Source: Paragorgia papillata (lineage: Eukaryota; Cnidaria; Anthozoa; Scleralcyonacea; Coralliidae). Taken from it: DNA of 64,000 nucleotides. A program made the position numbers and the translations under genes. Positions 41,425 through 52,585 of the stretch are shown in pieces. The DNA is taken from contig JAWNZC010000351.1 in the NCBI GenBank assembly GCA_035771165.1, forward strand, positions 10,182,001 to 10,246,000. The letters run 5' to 3'. Below the pieces are notes generated by a model. It was not told the origin of the DNA and ran no database searches. It worked only from the letters and a program-made list of their open reading frames with translations. Numbering within the stretch: position 1 is the first letter of the stretch; every line of letters starts with the position of its first letter.

Positions 41425-41764
41425 CTCTAATGAACAGACCCCGTCTTGCAAGCTCGTTCTCTATATACTGTCAAGAGCAAGACCTAGGCCTGGGATATAT
41501 CTTCTCATCAAGAACGAGCTCTCGGTTAATAATATTTATCGAAGAATATTTATTGGTCTACATGTTTAGTCAGGACCGACCTCTAAAGCTCTCCGCGACC
41601 TCTTACTTAAGTTACAAAAATAGACTTAAAAGATGTCAGAATTTACAATTTACAGTTACCAGTTGTGTAATTTTATATAACGTAATTACTCTCAGCACTG
41701 ACGCAGACGTTCAGTAGACGTTCGTCAAGTTCAAATGCTCAGAAAAAGTTTCTGCTGATTTCCA
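41425..41764. other. Non-coding stretch
   Basis: GCAAGCTCGTTCTCTATA near 41,448 is partly complemented by AAGAACGAGCTCTCG near 41,510. No gene. Confidence 0.35.
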
Positions 41765-41836
41765 GACAGGAATCAAACCAGCAATCTTCTAATGACCGGT
41801 TACACGCTCTAACCATTCAGCGACTGAGGCTTGGTT
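41765..41836 (-). mobile_element. tRNA-derived SINE head
   Basis: The minus strand reads TCGCTGAATGGTTAGAGCG (box A) and GGTTTGATTCCTGTC (box B) with tRNA spacing. Confidence 0.6.
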
Positions 41837-42559
41837 ACAAAGGTTGCAAACTCATAGTCATATGTGCTCATATTAAAGTGGTAGCGTTTGCATATGAGAT
41901 GAAGTTAAAGTAATATTATGGGTAGTATGTATACATGAAGTGCATGGGGTATGTTTGCGGACTTGATGTGTAATGTGACAGACGTTCAGCACCCATGCTC
42001 AGCCGGCTAGCCAACTCACCTGACCATAGTCTCTTAAATTTTCGATAACGAGTTCTTTAGCGTTTTGGGATATTATCGTTCTGTATAAAGTGTAACCATA
42101 GGACTGTCCGGCACCGTTGTTCACTGGTAGATCTTCCATCGATAGTACATGTTCACTACTGACTTCTTGCTAGTAATAAGAATACGAATATCAACAACTT
42201 TAACCAAGAAAACAACAACGACATCATGCAACAGAAACAATTGAAAAGAAAAGTCAATATTATAGACACAGCAGAAAAATCAATAATTAATAAAGAAAAC
42301 CTAGAAACGTATTATATAATTATGCTAAAAATTAGTTCATGGTATAATTACCCCCGATAACAAGATCATGTTTTCTAAAGTAATGTACTTCGTCATTGCA
42401 ACAGTACCTGAAAAACAAACAATGCTGTTTAAAAATGCATCTTGGATCACTCACAAAGCAAAACTAACTACACAATGCACCACAAAAGACACAAAGACAC
42501 GGTCGAAAACAGACTGACACACAAAATCAGTCGATGACATTTGACCTGTCTCACGGAAA
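41837..42559. other. Non-coding stretch, nothing recognised
   Basis: No supported exon or repeat boundary. Confidence 0.35.
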
Positions 42560-42564
42560 ACAAT

Positions 42565-42703
42565 TTTTTTTCTTCTGACGAAAGGCCTTCGCTCGAAACG
42601 TTAGACTCCTACGCTCTCTGTTTCGGCAGTATATAAAACCTTACTATATCTCGATTGTTGTTTCAACACTGCCTACGCAGCACACTACTTTTATTTCACT
42701 GTT
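42565..42703. mobile_element. Hairpin element family H, copy C (5' part lost)
   Basis: CTGACGAAAGGCCTTCGCTC followed by GAAACGTTAGAC. Then TTTCGGCAGTATATAAAACC and the family terminus CAACACTGCCTACGCAGCAC with ACTACTTTTATTTCA. The left stem strand is missing. Confidence 0.65.
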
Positions 42704-42961
42704 TGAAACCAAAAATTAAGCTACTTACTATATTCTCGTGTTCTGGGTCCGCACAGGGGAGTTATTTGCATGAGATCGCTCTTTGGTCGCTAAGTCTACA
42801 CCGAAACTTTAAGCAAATATCGTCTAGGAGTGACTATTGAGGTCATTTTGCTTTGACTATTGCAATATATCACTAAATACCTTCTTTGCATCTGTACCTT
42901 GTATGAAAATAACTTCTCCTAATACAAACGTTACTTAATCTGTTCTTTCCATTGTGAATGT

Positions 42962-43342
42962 TAGGCCCTGTTTACATGAAGCGGATTGATAGTCCAATCG
43001 GATCGAAAAACGTCAATGCGGGCACATGTTTCCATGGAAAATCCGATCTGCTAGGAAGATTGTTTCGGTTTTCGAACACTATTTTCTGTGCTTCCCTCAA
43101 TGTCTGCCATTTAGCACGACACGAACCAACTTCACTCATGAGTATCAAGTCATTTTCAAGTCAAATCATGTTTAGATGAATCAGATTAAAGACAATCCAC
43201 TCCACTGCGTGGATTGATTTCAGCCATTCGTTTCGATCAGATCGAAAACTTTCAATCTTCTTCATGTAAACACAACAAGGAGAAACGACATCGGAGATTT
43301 GACTTGAACACTCAATCCGCTTCATGTAAACAAAGTAGGATG
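42962..43342. mobile_element. MITE, CCTGTTTACATGAAGCGGATT ends
   Basis: The left end TGTTTACATGAAGCGGATTG pairs with CAATCCGCTTCATGTAAACA at the right. An internal repeat TTCAATCTTCTTCATGTAAACA is present. About 380 bp. Confidence 0.75.
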
Positions 43343-43669
43343 ATAAAAAAGTAAAACCCTGCATGTTCTGTTTGCTCTATTTCCACGTGGAATTAACTTT
43401 TCGTAAATACAGTATAAATAGTTTTCATTGAACCTTCCTTACAATATTGATTTATTTCTTACTGGTAATCAGTTGAACATTACCACTAACAAGTAAACTT
43501 TATTGCTTGTCACTATCTATCAAGTATAGACAGTATGCAACATATTATGACTGTATAGTATTATTTTTACATGTGTGTAATGCAGTAGGCAAATTTTTAC
43601 ATGCTAAACTAGTCAAACATCTTTTTTTATCAAATTAAATTTTAGTACATTGCCGTGTGCTCTAATGTC

Positions 43670-44109
<440 letters not shown>

Positions 44110-44424
44110 CTAATGTCATACTAATTACACTGACAGTGTCTTTGATGATTATCTCAACCAAAAGGACTATGCACAGGATCCGATTAATCGGATTCTATTT
44201 TTCTCCTGGTGCATGTGATAAAGATTACTTTTTTATAAAATATTTTTTAGGCAAATTCTCGCAAGTAATTACTACATATAGTTGTTATTAAACCATATGC
44301 ATCATAAAGAAAATCGAATCCAATTAATCGAATCGTGTGAATAGTCCTAAACGTAGACGCATGTACGCATTACGTGCCTATTTTTATACAGAACTATCGA
44401 AACTAAGTGAACTATTGGGAAGCA

Positions 44425-44770
44425 TGAGTGGCGTGTGCAGTTAGCGCGCTGCCTCTCACCAAAAAGTTAAGCCCAGTTAAACGGGGTTAGTACTTGGATG
44501 GGCGACCGCTTGGGAATAACCCCGTTGTCGAGCTTGGAACTCATGTGAGTAGAGTTGTAGTTGATCTCTCCTGTGCTTCGAGGGTTTGTCGCCGGGTTCT
44601 CCGGTTTTCCTCCCTCCATAAAATCAAAACCTAACATCTTAGCTGTGATCCGTGGTCTGAACTGTGTCGTATGGCGACTGCTTGGAGTGCCTTCAATATG
44701 CCTCGACACGGCCACGTTGATCTGCGTCCTTCTCACGCGGCTGCAAGTAAGGATGATTAGCCCCCCACTC
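44425..44770 (+). mobile_element. SINE with tRNA-like 5' half fused to a 5S rRNA-like part
   Basis: GCAGTTAGCGCGCTGCCTCT followed by CACC resembles the 5' half of a tRNA-type SINE. It runs directly into AAGTTAAGCCCAGTT, then TTAGTACTTGGATGGGCGAC and CGCTTGGGAATA, which match the internal promoter and 3' region of 5S rRNA. The body is GGGTTCTCCGGTTTTCCTCC. Too divergent and incomplete for a working 5S gene. Confidence 0.7.
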
Positions 44771-44878
44771 CTTTGTTTTTATCGATAGTAGACTTTAAAA
44801 TCAATTAATCGCGATCAATACAAGACACTCACTATCGCAATACACCAATACACCGATGTATTGCTATATATACCCCCT

Positions 44879-45391
44879 ATACTACTGCCAAAATCAATAG
44901 AGTGCTCGTCGGGCCCAAAATCATGACGCCTCAATAACAAGACTAACGCAAAGGAATGTAATCACGTGAGCGAAAGAATGCAGTCTTTACGGAAAGTTTA
45001 TTTCATATAGTTCTTTATTATGGCAGCGTTCGACGTTACATCTCAAGGACGCAAACACCACCTTGGGAAGTCCATAACAAGCCTGACACAAAGGAATGTA
45101 ATCACGTGAGTGAAAGAATACAGTCTTTACGACAAGTTTATTTCATATGGTTCTTTAGTTCTTTATTACGGCAGCGTTTGACGCTACATCTAAAGGACGA
45201 AAACACTACCGTGGGAAGTCCACGACATATTTACAACGTGTACATATAAGGCGTTGACTCGCGAGATCTTTTTAACGATCGAAACGTCTTTGTTTACCTC
45301 TCTCACATAATTACTTTCCTTTGCGTTAGGCTTGTTATTGACGCGAGGTTATTTTGGGCCCAACGAGCACTCTACTGATTTTGGTAGTACT
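44879..45391. mobile_element. MITE, about 37-bp TIRs, with internal 127-bp tandem duplication
   Basis: TACTGCCAAAATCAATAGAG...CGTCGGGCCC pairs with GGGCCCAACGAGCACTCTAC at the right end. Inside, AAAGGAATGTAATCACGTGA...GCAGCGTT occurs twice (44,949 and 45,090). Near 45,255-45,285 the hairpin GATC...GATC is followed by GAAACGTC. Confidence 0.75.
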
Positions 45392-45494
45392 TTCCCCCTA
45401 TATCTCTCTTGTACATTTACCAGAACGGAAACACTATTACTAAACCAAGTAATGTACAAGCTATAGCGTTAATGCACCACACCCATTCGAGTAA

Positions 45495-45950
45495 TATGTA
45501 TTAGCATATACCTCGCAGGTGAATAGTGCTTTTCACGCAATCTGATTGGTTCCTCTAGCTCGGGATATCCTGCACTATTCACCTGCGGGCAAAACAAAAT
45601 GGCGGACAGTTTTGCTTTATGTTTATCGAAGCAGGATATTTTGTTAATAAACAAGGCTGGTGTAGTAGAATAACAGAAAAGTCAACAAAATTAGGTAGAA
45701 GAGTGTCCACAGGTATGTTTCTTTACAATTTTCTAGCCATTAATTAATATATTCAAAAGTTGTAAAAACTGTTTTGTCGACAAATATTGAGTACGCCAAG
45801 TGCTCAAGTTGCTAGCGGCCGTGTCTTGTATAAAAATATAAGAATGTTAAACTTGTTATTTCATTTATGAGGTATATGCTAAAACAATTATTCACCTCAG
45901 TGTCGGTGAATAGTGTAGATATTCACCTCCACTTCGGTGAATAATTGTTA
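45495..45950. mobile_element. MITE, TTAGCATATACCTC ends
   Basis: TTAGCATATACCTC at the left pairs with GAGGTATATGCTAA at about 45,870. GCAGGTGAATAGTGC and GCACTATTCACCTGC form an internal hairpin, with further TTCACC/GGTGAA hairpins at the right end. Confidence 0.55.
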
Positions 45951-46039
45951 AATATAATAGTACTGACCATAAGAAGCTTTCTCTATTGCAGGTGGAAGAA
46001 TCAGTTCATTGGGAACTAAAAATAAAAGAAAACACAATA

Positions 46040-46137
46040 AGAGTTTAAACAAACAATCAAACAAACAAACAAACAAATAAACGAACGGACAAACAAACAA
46101 AAGTTTAAACAAACAAACAAACAAACAAACAAACAAG
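46040..46137. repeat. (CAAA)n microsatellite
   Basis: AACAAACAAACAAACAA tracts interrupted by AAGTTTAAAC. Confidence 0.9.
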
Positions 46138-46544
46138 AGGTCACTCAGAGACTGCATATACCGTACCTCCGCCAGCGAGTTATTAAAGATTTTTAAAATG
46201 AAAATGAGCCATCTTGCTAACCAGGCTAGCTCACGAGACCTACACATGAATGAATGACTAAAATACTTGATTGCACTCGTACCAAAATCATACAAAAATG
46301 TTTGCATAAAATACGGATGAGCGCAATCAAGCATCTTTTCTACACGGAGAATCTTGTGGTCAGATTTTTATTAATTTCTCATCCCAATTTCAACGAAATT
46401 CAACAAAATATTGAATGGGTTGGTCCTTGGTCTAAGACCAATCTTTCCACAAACGTTCATGAAAACCTGTGCGATATTTTGTGAGATATCCGGGTGACAG
46501 ATAGACCAACAGACAAACAAACAGAGGTGAAAACGTAACCTGGC
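46138..46544. other. Non-coding stretch, nothing recognised
   Basis: No gene. The CAAA-like composition continues weakly near 46,510. Confidence 0.35.
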
Positions 46545-46849
46545 CACAGAATAGAAATACAACCAGAAGTCCAACTCGAGTGACAACTTGTCCGCATTTC
46601 TTCAATGCGCAGGCGCGATATTTTACGCCATCCTACGTGATCCTATGCAATGTCCTACACCATCCTACGCAATCCTGGCAAGTTCCCCCGGTAGTTTTAA
46701 CCTTCTTTTGAAGGTCCAAACTGCCGGGGGAACTTGCCAGAATTGCGTAGGATGGCGAGGAATCAAGATGCGCGAGGCGACATGCGCGAGGACATAAACT
46801 TCAAAGGTTCCGACGCGAATTGGACTTCTGGTTGTATTTCTATTCTGTG
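46545..46849. mobile_element. MITE, copy 2 of the 2,632-2,946 family
   Basis: Same ends (CACAGAATAGAAATACAACC and complement). ACCTGGC flanks both sides as a 7-bp duplication. The interior is in the opposite orientation to copy 1, as expected when a near-perfect palindrome is read either way. Confidence 0.85.
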
Positions 46850-46944
46850 ACCTGGCGGAGGCAATGAACGAATGAACGAGCAGGCAAGCAAGCAAGCAGA
46901 CGAAAATTATTCATTGAACATTTATAATTTGTCTTTATACACCG

Positions 46945-47315
46945 TATTCATAAAGATAGCCGCCAATATATATTCTTTTATAAGCATTTAAATTAGCCTT
47001 TCAAACCTCGTTCATATGTAAGATTCTTTCAATTATAAACACAACAACGAAGCTGGAAAGGCTAATTTAAATGCATATAAAATATATAAATTGGCAATAT
47101 CGTTCCCAGAACCTTTGCCGCACGAAAACGAAGGCTCTGGGATAATCCATCATCGCGAAGTGTTTTGATTGGCTAGCTCAAGCTAGCTTATTTTGAAGAG
47201 GCAACAAGTTTTCCTGTTTCCGGTGATGCATTATCCCAGAGCCTTCGTTTGCGTGTACGCGAAGGCTCTGGGTACGAGATTGATAAATTGGCAGCTATCT
47301 TTATGAATGTGTATT
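46945..47315. mobile_element. MITE pair, one nested inside the other
   Basis: Outer: ACACCGTATTCATAAAGATA...AAATTAGCCTTTC, with complement GAAAGGCTAATTTAAATGC and GCTATCTTTATGAATGTGT. Inner (about 47,105-47,274): CCCAGAACCTTTGCC... ends in GCGAAGGCTCTGGG, and GAAGGCTCTGGGATAAT is complemented within it. ATAAATTGGCA occurs on both sides of the inner element, as a target-site duplication with a few extra bases. Confidence 0.7.
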
Positions 47316-47458
47316 ATTCATACATGCATGAAGACTAAAATTTAAATTTTCAACATCTGGATTACATACTAATCACCGGTTTCCCTTATCACGTCTACCG
47401 ACTATACAACTACGACTATACCAAAATACTTAGTTTACTAAGTTTCTTTAACTGCATC

Positions 47459-47755
47459 ATAGATAATGGAAGGGGAACTGGATAGGAAACTTGAAACGAT
47501 ATTACGAAACCGGGAACTATGTTTGCACAACTTGCTATGGTAATTATACACTTATAAGCAGCTAATGCACCTAATGGGTGGTCCCACATGGCCAGGATCA
47601 GCTATTGCTGAAATTAAACAATAGTGTAATATCACTTAAGTTCAGCAGTGTCTAATTTTAGCCATGTGGGATCACCTGTTGGGTGCATTAGCCCCTTATA
47701 AGTGTATAATTACCATAGCAAGTTGTGTAAACATCGTTTCCGGTTTCGTAAAGCC
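47459..47755. mobile_element. Unsplit sister copy of the 38.1-39.4 kb MITE
   Basis: AGATAATGGAAGGGGAACTG onward through GTGTAATATCACTTAAG to GTTTCCGGTTTCGTAA. It provides the empty site for the hAT insertion at 38,287. Its own right end is displaced by the next element; AAGTTTCCTATG resumes at about 47,898. Confidence 0.8.
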
Positions 47756-47897
47756 TGGTTTCCATATAGCCGTAAGAGCCGGCGGCATGGCTGCGGCATG
47801 GCTGCGGCAAGGGGCGATGGTCCAATCATAGACAGTGTTGAATTAGCCAGCAATAAAAAGCTGTATGTGATTGGACCATTGCCTCTTGCCGCAGGCT
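47756..47897. mobile_element. MITE, AGCCTGGTTTCCATATAGCC ends
   Basis: AAGCCTGGTTTCC to CTTGCCGCAGGCTT. GGGGCGATGGTCCAATCA and TGATTGGACCATTGCCTC are inverted. Inserted in the right end of the preceding MITE. Confidence 0.65.
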
Positions 47898-48522
47898 TAA
47901 GTTTCCTATGCAAATATTAAATTCCCAAAAAAGAAACAGAAAGACAATAGTTTAGATTAACATCACAAACAAACCGACTGAATGGGTGGCTTGCAATTGA
48001 TAGTATGATAAAACATATTGTATCCCACTGAATAAATAAAACTATCAGAATTCCTGTCAGGCCTGAGACTTCAGATCGATAAAAGGGCAGAAGAAGCAGG
48101 CACTCGTCAAATGGCAGCTATATTGGATTTTAACATTTAGTTGCTTTAGTCATATGCTTTTAACCTATACTTAAAAAACAGGGATTTTTTAAGTGCAATT
48201 ATATAGAAAGCGTGAATTAAACTACATTCTACTTTCGCGTATATATGTTTATAAACGATAAAAACCACATGACTGGACAGCATTTAACATTTTTTCACTT
48301 ATAGTGAGCCTGGAATACTATACAAGCTGTCTATTTTTCTACCACTAGAAAAAGCTATAAGAAGGTAGCGCTGAACCACCACCCCAGTACTTTCTGGCAT
48401 CCATAATGTACGTCATATACACATTTCACAGCTTACGATGGCATGGATCAGAAATAGCCATCAACTATTTTGGTTAGTCTTCTTCGCTCAAATCTACCCC
48501 TTGAGCAAAACTGTATGATATA

Positions 48523-49440
48523 TTAAGGAGAGATCCGAGGAGGGCGACTATATTTAACATGCCGTTCATTTGTGTTAAAATTGAAACGAAATCGTTTGTC
48601 CATCGCAAAATAGACAAGAGCTGTGGCTGCTGTACTCGCGTAAGTGCCGATCTCGCATCCAAAATATATACAAGAATAAAACTCGATGTCGTCGAATGCG
48701 GTAAGTATGGCGGCCACGCCAAATGGAATCCAGCATAAGGAGTAAGTTAGAACCATGGCAAAAGCTTGCTTTTTTAAGCTAATTTCTTTTACAGTCTTTG
48801 CCATACCAAGAACTCGTTCCGCCTCTAGTCGATGTTTCTTGAGTTTGGTGTGAATTGCGGATAAGGACCGTCTGATCACTTGACACGAAACTGTTATGCA
48901 AACAGTTACAAGAACGATAGTGGCAAAAAATGAAATTACGGCCGACGAATTTCTGGTCTTCTTGTTGTGCGTTTGGCAGATGTAATAGCCTTGAGACTCT
49001 GCAACAAAGAAACCACACATCACAGCCGAAACTAGTGCTGACGACAAAAACCAGCCCAGTGCAATAACTATCACCGTTTTGCGGAAACTAAGACGTCGTT
49101 GCCCAGGGAACTTGACTACACTTTCGTAACGATCGTAACACACAACTGACATTGAGATTATGTTGGTAAATAGAGCCACAAAGTTAACTATGGTAAAGAA
49201 GATGCAATAGTTTTGAAACGGACGTACGACGTGTCCTCGGGCTAGTACTTCTCCCGGTAAAGATCCGAACAGAGAAAGATAATTCGAGATAATGATATTC
49301 AGTAACAGCACTTTATCGTTACGTTTTCCTTTCGCCAGTTTTCGCAACACGAAATAGAGAAACAACAAATTGCTGATCACTCCGACACCAAAGATAACCC
49401 AAGCCAAGTAAGCTAAAACGTTTGAGTGAGAGCACGACAT
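48523..49440 (-). CDS. Class A (rhodopsin-like) G-protein-coupled receptor, copy 1, 305 residues
   Basis: Seven hydrophobic segments: TM1 about 9-33 with GVISN, TM2 43-62, TM3 80-104 ending CYDRY (the DRY motif at 103-105), TM4 122-145, TM5 166-190, TM6 225-248 with CWIPFG, TM7 258-280. Cys79 and Cys155 are placed for the conserved TM3-ECL2 disulfide. Missing features: no Asp at the usual TM2 position, and TM7 has TALVYFAMDKRF instead of NPxxY. This is common in lineage-specific cnidarian receptors. Intronless, with a short N-terminus without signal peptide. Ligand unknown. About 97% identical to the copy at 54,299, which lies in an inverted duplication; the two genes are transcribed away from each other. 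Start chosen at the only upstream ATG shared by both copies. Confidence 0.85.
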   Translation of the reverse strand: MSCSHSNVLAYLAWVIFGVGVISNLLFLYFVLRKLAKGKRNDKVLLLNIIISNYLSLFGSLPGEVLARGHVVRPFQNYCIFFTIVNFVALFTNIISMSVVCYDRYESVVKFPGQRRLSFRKTVIVIALGWFLSSALVSAVMCGFFVAESQGYYICQTHNKKTRNSSAVISFFATIVLVTVCITVSCQVIRRSLSAIHTKLKKHRLEAERVLGMAKTVKEISLKKQAFAMVLTYSLCWIPFGVAAILTAFDDIEFYSCIYFGCEIGTYASTAATALVYFAMDKRFRFNFNTNERHVKYSRPPRISP

Positions 49441-49679
49441 TTGTGTTCTTAGTCATTGGAATCACTAAACACACATTAGGCAAAGACAAGCTGTACAAGG
49501 CCTCATTATAATTTTATTCATTATTAATGCATGATATTAATAGATTTCTAGTCAGGTGAATCTTCAACGTCAATAATTACTTTAAACATCTTAGTTCATC
49601 CATGCGTCGATTCTCTCTGATGTGCCGCGGTTATCACTCGGGCTACTGTGGTAGGCCTTAGCCGAGTCTAGGTTTCGCC

Positions 49680-49720
49680 TCGTCCCCCCCCCTTTTTGGG
49701 GGGGGGGCCGGGGGGAGGGG
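49680..49720. repeat. Poly-C / poly-G hairpin tract in the GPCR 5' flank
   Basis: CCCCCCCCCTTTTTGGGGGG can fold on itself. The matching place in the right arm (54,018-54,040) is a C run followed by AATAAAAAAGGGGG. Length differs between arms. Confidence 0.7.
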
Positions 49721-50236
49721 TGTCACGATTTTGCATTTTTGTACTTTTTACTTCCGCAACTATTTATACTTCCAGTGAGACATGTTGTACGTTCTTTGCT
49801 CCTTTCGCTTTTGGAATTGGACAAAAAGTTGAACAGCCTTGCCTTTTGATCAAGGTGTTCTTGCACATTGTTGGTAGATCTGCACAAGGTCTCATTATAT
49901 TTCTATTCGCTGTTAATGCATGATATTAATAGATTTCTAGTCAGGTGAATCTTCAATGCCAATAATTGCTTTAAACATCTTAGTTCATACATGCGTCGAT
50001 TCTCTTTCATGTGCCGCGATTATTACTCGGGCTACCTGTGGTAGGCCGAGTCTAAGGTTTGGGCTCGGTCACGATTTTGCATTTTTGCACTTTTTACTTC
50101 CACTACTACTCATACTTTCGGTTGAGTTGTTAGCCGTGTGATGGAATGAGGCCGTGAGGCATCTTGTAAGTTCTTTGCTCCTAGTTTTGATTTTGGAGTT
50201 GGACAAAAAGTTGAACAGCTTTGCCTTTTGATCAAG

Positions 50237-50712
50237 ATAAGATATGATAAGATATGATAAGATATGATAAGATATGATAAGATATGATAAGATATGATAA
50301 GATATGATAAGATATGATAAGATATGATAAGATAAGATAAGATAAGATAAGATAAGATAAGATATGATAAGATATGATAAGATATGATAAGATATGATAA
50401 GATATGATAAGATAAGATAAGATAAGATAAGATAAGATAAGATAAGATAAGATAAGATAAGATAAGATAAGATAAGATAAGATAAGATAAGATAAGATAA
50501 GATAAGATAAGATAAGATAAGATAAGATAAGATAAGATAAGATAAGATAAGATAAGATAAGATAAGATAAGATAAGATAAGATAAGATAAGATAAGATAA
50601 GATAAGATAAGATAAGATAAGATAAGATAAGATAAGATAAGATAAGATAAGATAAGATAAGATAAGATAAGATAAGATAAGATAAGATAAGATAAGATAA
50701 GACAAGACAAGA
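50237..50712. repeat. (GATAA)n / (GATAT)n pentanucleotide satellite
   Basis: About 95 units. GATATGATAA dimers dominate at the left and pure GATAA at the right. It creates three overlapping open minus-strand frames of ISYLILSYL type, none real. Confidence 0.95.
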
Positions 50713-51110
50713 CAACTTTATTTAGACACGGTAGGACCTTCAGGAATTAAATACAAAGTGTATACAACATAACAAAACTAACTAACTACAACTATACTAC
50801 AAAATAAATACAGTATTACTCTAAATAGATACAACAATATATATAATAAACAGATAAATAAAAGGAAAAGACCTGCTTTACAAGGACGCCGTGTATGTAG
50901 TTACGATTAGTCACCCTGAACATCGTGGCAACGTATTTGAGACTTGAAGCTTGTCAATGATGCTTGTCTTAAGTTTGAGGGCAAACTGTTCCACAGCACC
51001 GCTTCACTACATGTATACTGAAACGTCTTTTGTAAAAGTCAGTGCGAGGGAGCGGTACAGCCAGTTTTCCCTCTGTATGATTATATGATGTTATTTCCAT
51101 TCGGTTAATA
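50713..51110. other. Non-coding, between satellite and duplication
   Basis: No gene. CAACTTTATTTAGACACGG at 50,713 is reminiscent of retroposon 3' tails in reverse. Confidence 0.35.
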
Positions 51111-51480
51111 AATTGCCCATTGTTGGTAGATTTCGAAATAGACTGACTGACTTTGTAGTCAAACAGTGATCAGATGTGGCTGATAGCTGTCTTGATCGTA
51201 ATAATTATGTTCACCGTGCAGTGTGAAGTATATATGCACCACATTCAGCCTTCGATCTGATCTTCCTCGACTCACTCCCACCTTTGCTACAGCGCGGTAT
51301 AGAGCCATTGCGGAGGAAGGAAAGGCCTTCGATTCAGGCTTCGATTTTGTGATTGTTGCAATAACACTACAATCAGTATCTTTTACCCAAGCACCTCCGC
51401 ACTTTGCCAGTAGCCCGAGTGAACGCCTAACCCAGGCGTCTTGTTTTATAAATAGGAGGCCAGTTGTATAAAACTCATAA

Positions 51481-51715
51481 AGCTCTACCTACAGTGAAAG
51501 TTAACTATACCAGGCCTTTCTATACAACCGGCCCAAGGTTATTTACTTTGCATATTAAATAGCCTATTATATTGCTCTATAATTACGTCTGCAAACTTGT
51601 CGTATATTCATTCTACAAGCTGTGTCAACAGCAACTTAGCCGTATGTCTTGCGTAGCATGCGCCACACAGCCTCGTACCCAGGCGCTTATGTTCCACGCG
51701 CGCACCACACGCGGC

Positions 51716-51753
<38 letters not shown>

Positions 51754-51810
51754 CTGCATGTACGAGGCTGTGCGCCACAGACGTCCGAAACCCACTTTAG
51801 TGATTATTAA
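51481..51810. repeat. Segment duplicated at 58,040-58,285
   Basis: TTTGCATATTAAATAGCCTA, TGTCAACAGCAACTTAGCC-like and TGAGGCTGTGCGCCA-like phrases occur in both. The copy here has gained (TA)n at 51,717-51,750. Confidence 0.75.
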
Positions 51811-52259
51811 AGCTTGGTTTCCATTTGGTCGCAACGGTGTCGTAGCAGTTGCGAAAGCAAAGCGTTGTGACGTGTTGCAGAGTGTCGCACATTTGTTGCG
51901 AAATGTTGTTATACCGGTTTCCATATGGTCGCAGCAGTCGGGAGCGGCAAGGGCGCCAAAGTACCCAAAACTATTGCTTACGCCACCATGGCGGTTGGCC
52001 ATGACGTTTTAAGCTCTCGCGGCATTTGCCGTATTTTATACTTTTATCTTATTTATGGTGAGTTGACAACAAATAAAAGCGTTTGTACAACTCTGGTATC
52101 CAACTGTGCCGTTTTTCAAGTTGCCAGGGAGGATGCAATCGTGAAATTAGAGACATACGTGAAACGCCGGATAACCGTCAAAAAACGACCGTTAACTTGT
52201 AGTACTCTGCTGATTCATGGCGCTCGGATCTTTCGTCACGCTTCAGTCGCTCTACTTCT

Positions 52260-52585
52260 TACTCGTTTGTCTGGAGATGTCCACATTAATCCTGGTCCTC
52301 CCTCTACGGCATTTCAAAACGAAGCGATGGGGAAAAGTCTACGCTGTTTGTCATTTAACGCTCAGAGCCTTCGAAGTGTTTTTTTTACCTGCCGATGTTC
52401 TTCTTTCTGTTTACTGCACGTATATACGACCTATTGTGGAATATTCATGTAAGTCGTGGCATTTTAATCTTCCTTTGTATCTGAGTGACCAGATTGAGAA
52501 TATCCGAAAGAGAGCACTCAGAGTTATATTTCCAGCCACAAAGTACATTGATTCCATGTCGATGGCTAAGTTAACGACTCTATAG
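52260..52585 (+). pseudogene. LINE remnant with the middle deleted
   Basis: The plus strand reads LSGDVHINPGP, then KSLRCLSFNAQSLRS, which is the region just before and at the start of a LINE APE endonuclease. Without a stop of a full domain it jumps to VYCTYIRPIVEYSCKSWHFN and NIRKRALRVIFPATKY, the C-terminal part of a LINE reverse transcriptase. About 2-3 kb of endonuclease and RT must be missing. A frameshift lies between the two parts. Confidence 0.7.

Larger units (their letters stand above)
47970..51480. repeat. Left arm of inverted duplication (GPCR copy 1)
   Basis: Complement of 53,590-55,690, including GPCR, 5' flank and 3' flank. It is longer because of a tandem duplication of the 5' flank (49,490-49,760 repeated at 49,880-50,110) and an expanded pentamer satellite at 50,237-50,712. 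GAAGCCTGAATCGAAGGCC-type sequence near 51,320 matches 53,745. Confidence 0.85.

Noticed and set aside
41139..41717. 192-codon Lys/Glu-rich frame
   Set aside because: Mostly purine microsatellite with a duplicated flank. No conserved part, and no splice sites that fit.
42574..42605. Family H core CTGACGA...CGAAAC as a working hammerhead
   Set aside because: The middle folds as CGAAGG/CCTTCG instead of a proper stem II, and no stem III or cleavage triplet is placed correctly.
44460..44545. Functional 5S rRNA gene
   Set aside because: Only the central and 3' part is 5S-like; the 5' part is tRNA-like and the sequence continues into a SINE body.
46254..46586. Short overlapping frames on both strands
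   Set aside because: Under 80 codons, no conserved motif, no splice context.
50069..50715. Three overlapping minus-strand frames of about 160-210 codons rich in Ile/Ser/Tyr/Leu
   Set aside because: GATAA satellite has no stop in any of these frames; the proteins are pure repeat translations.
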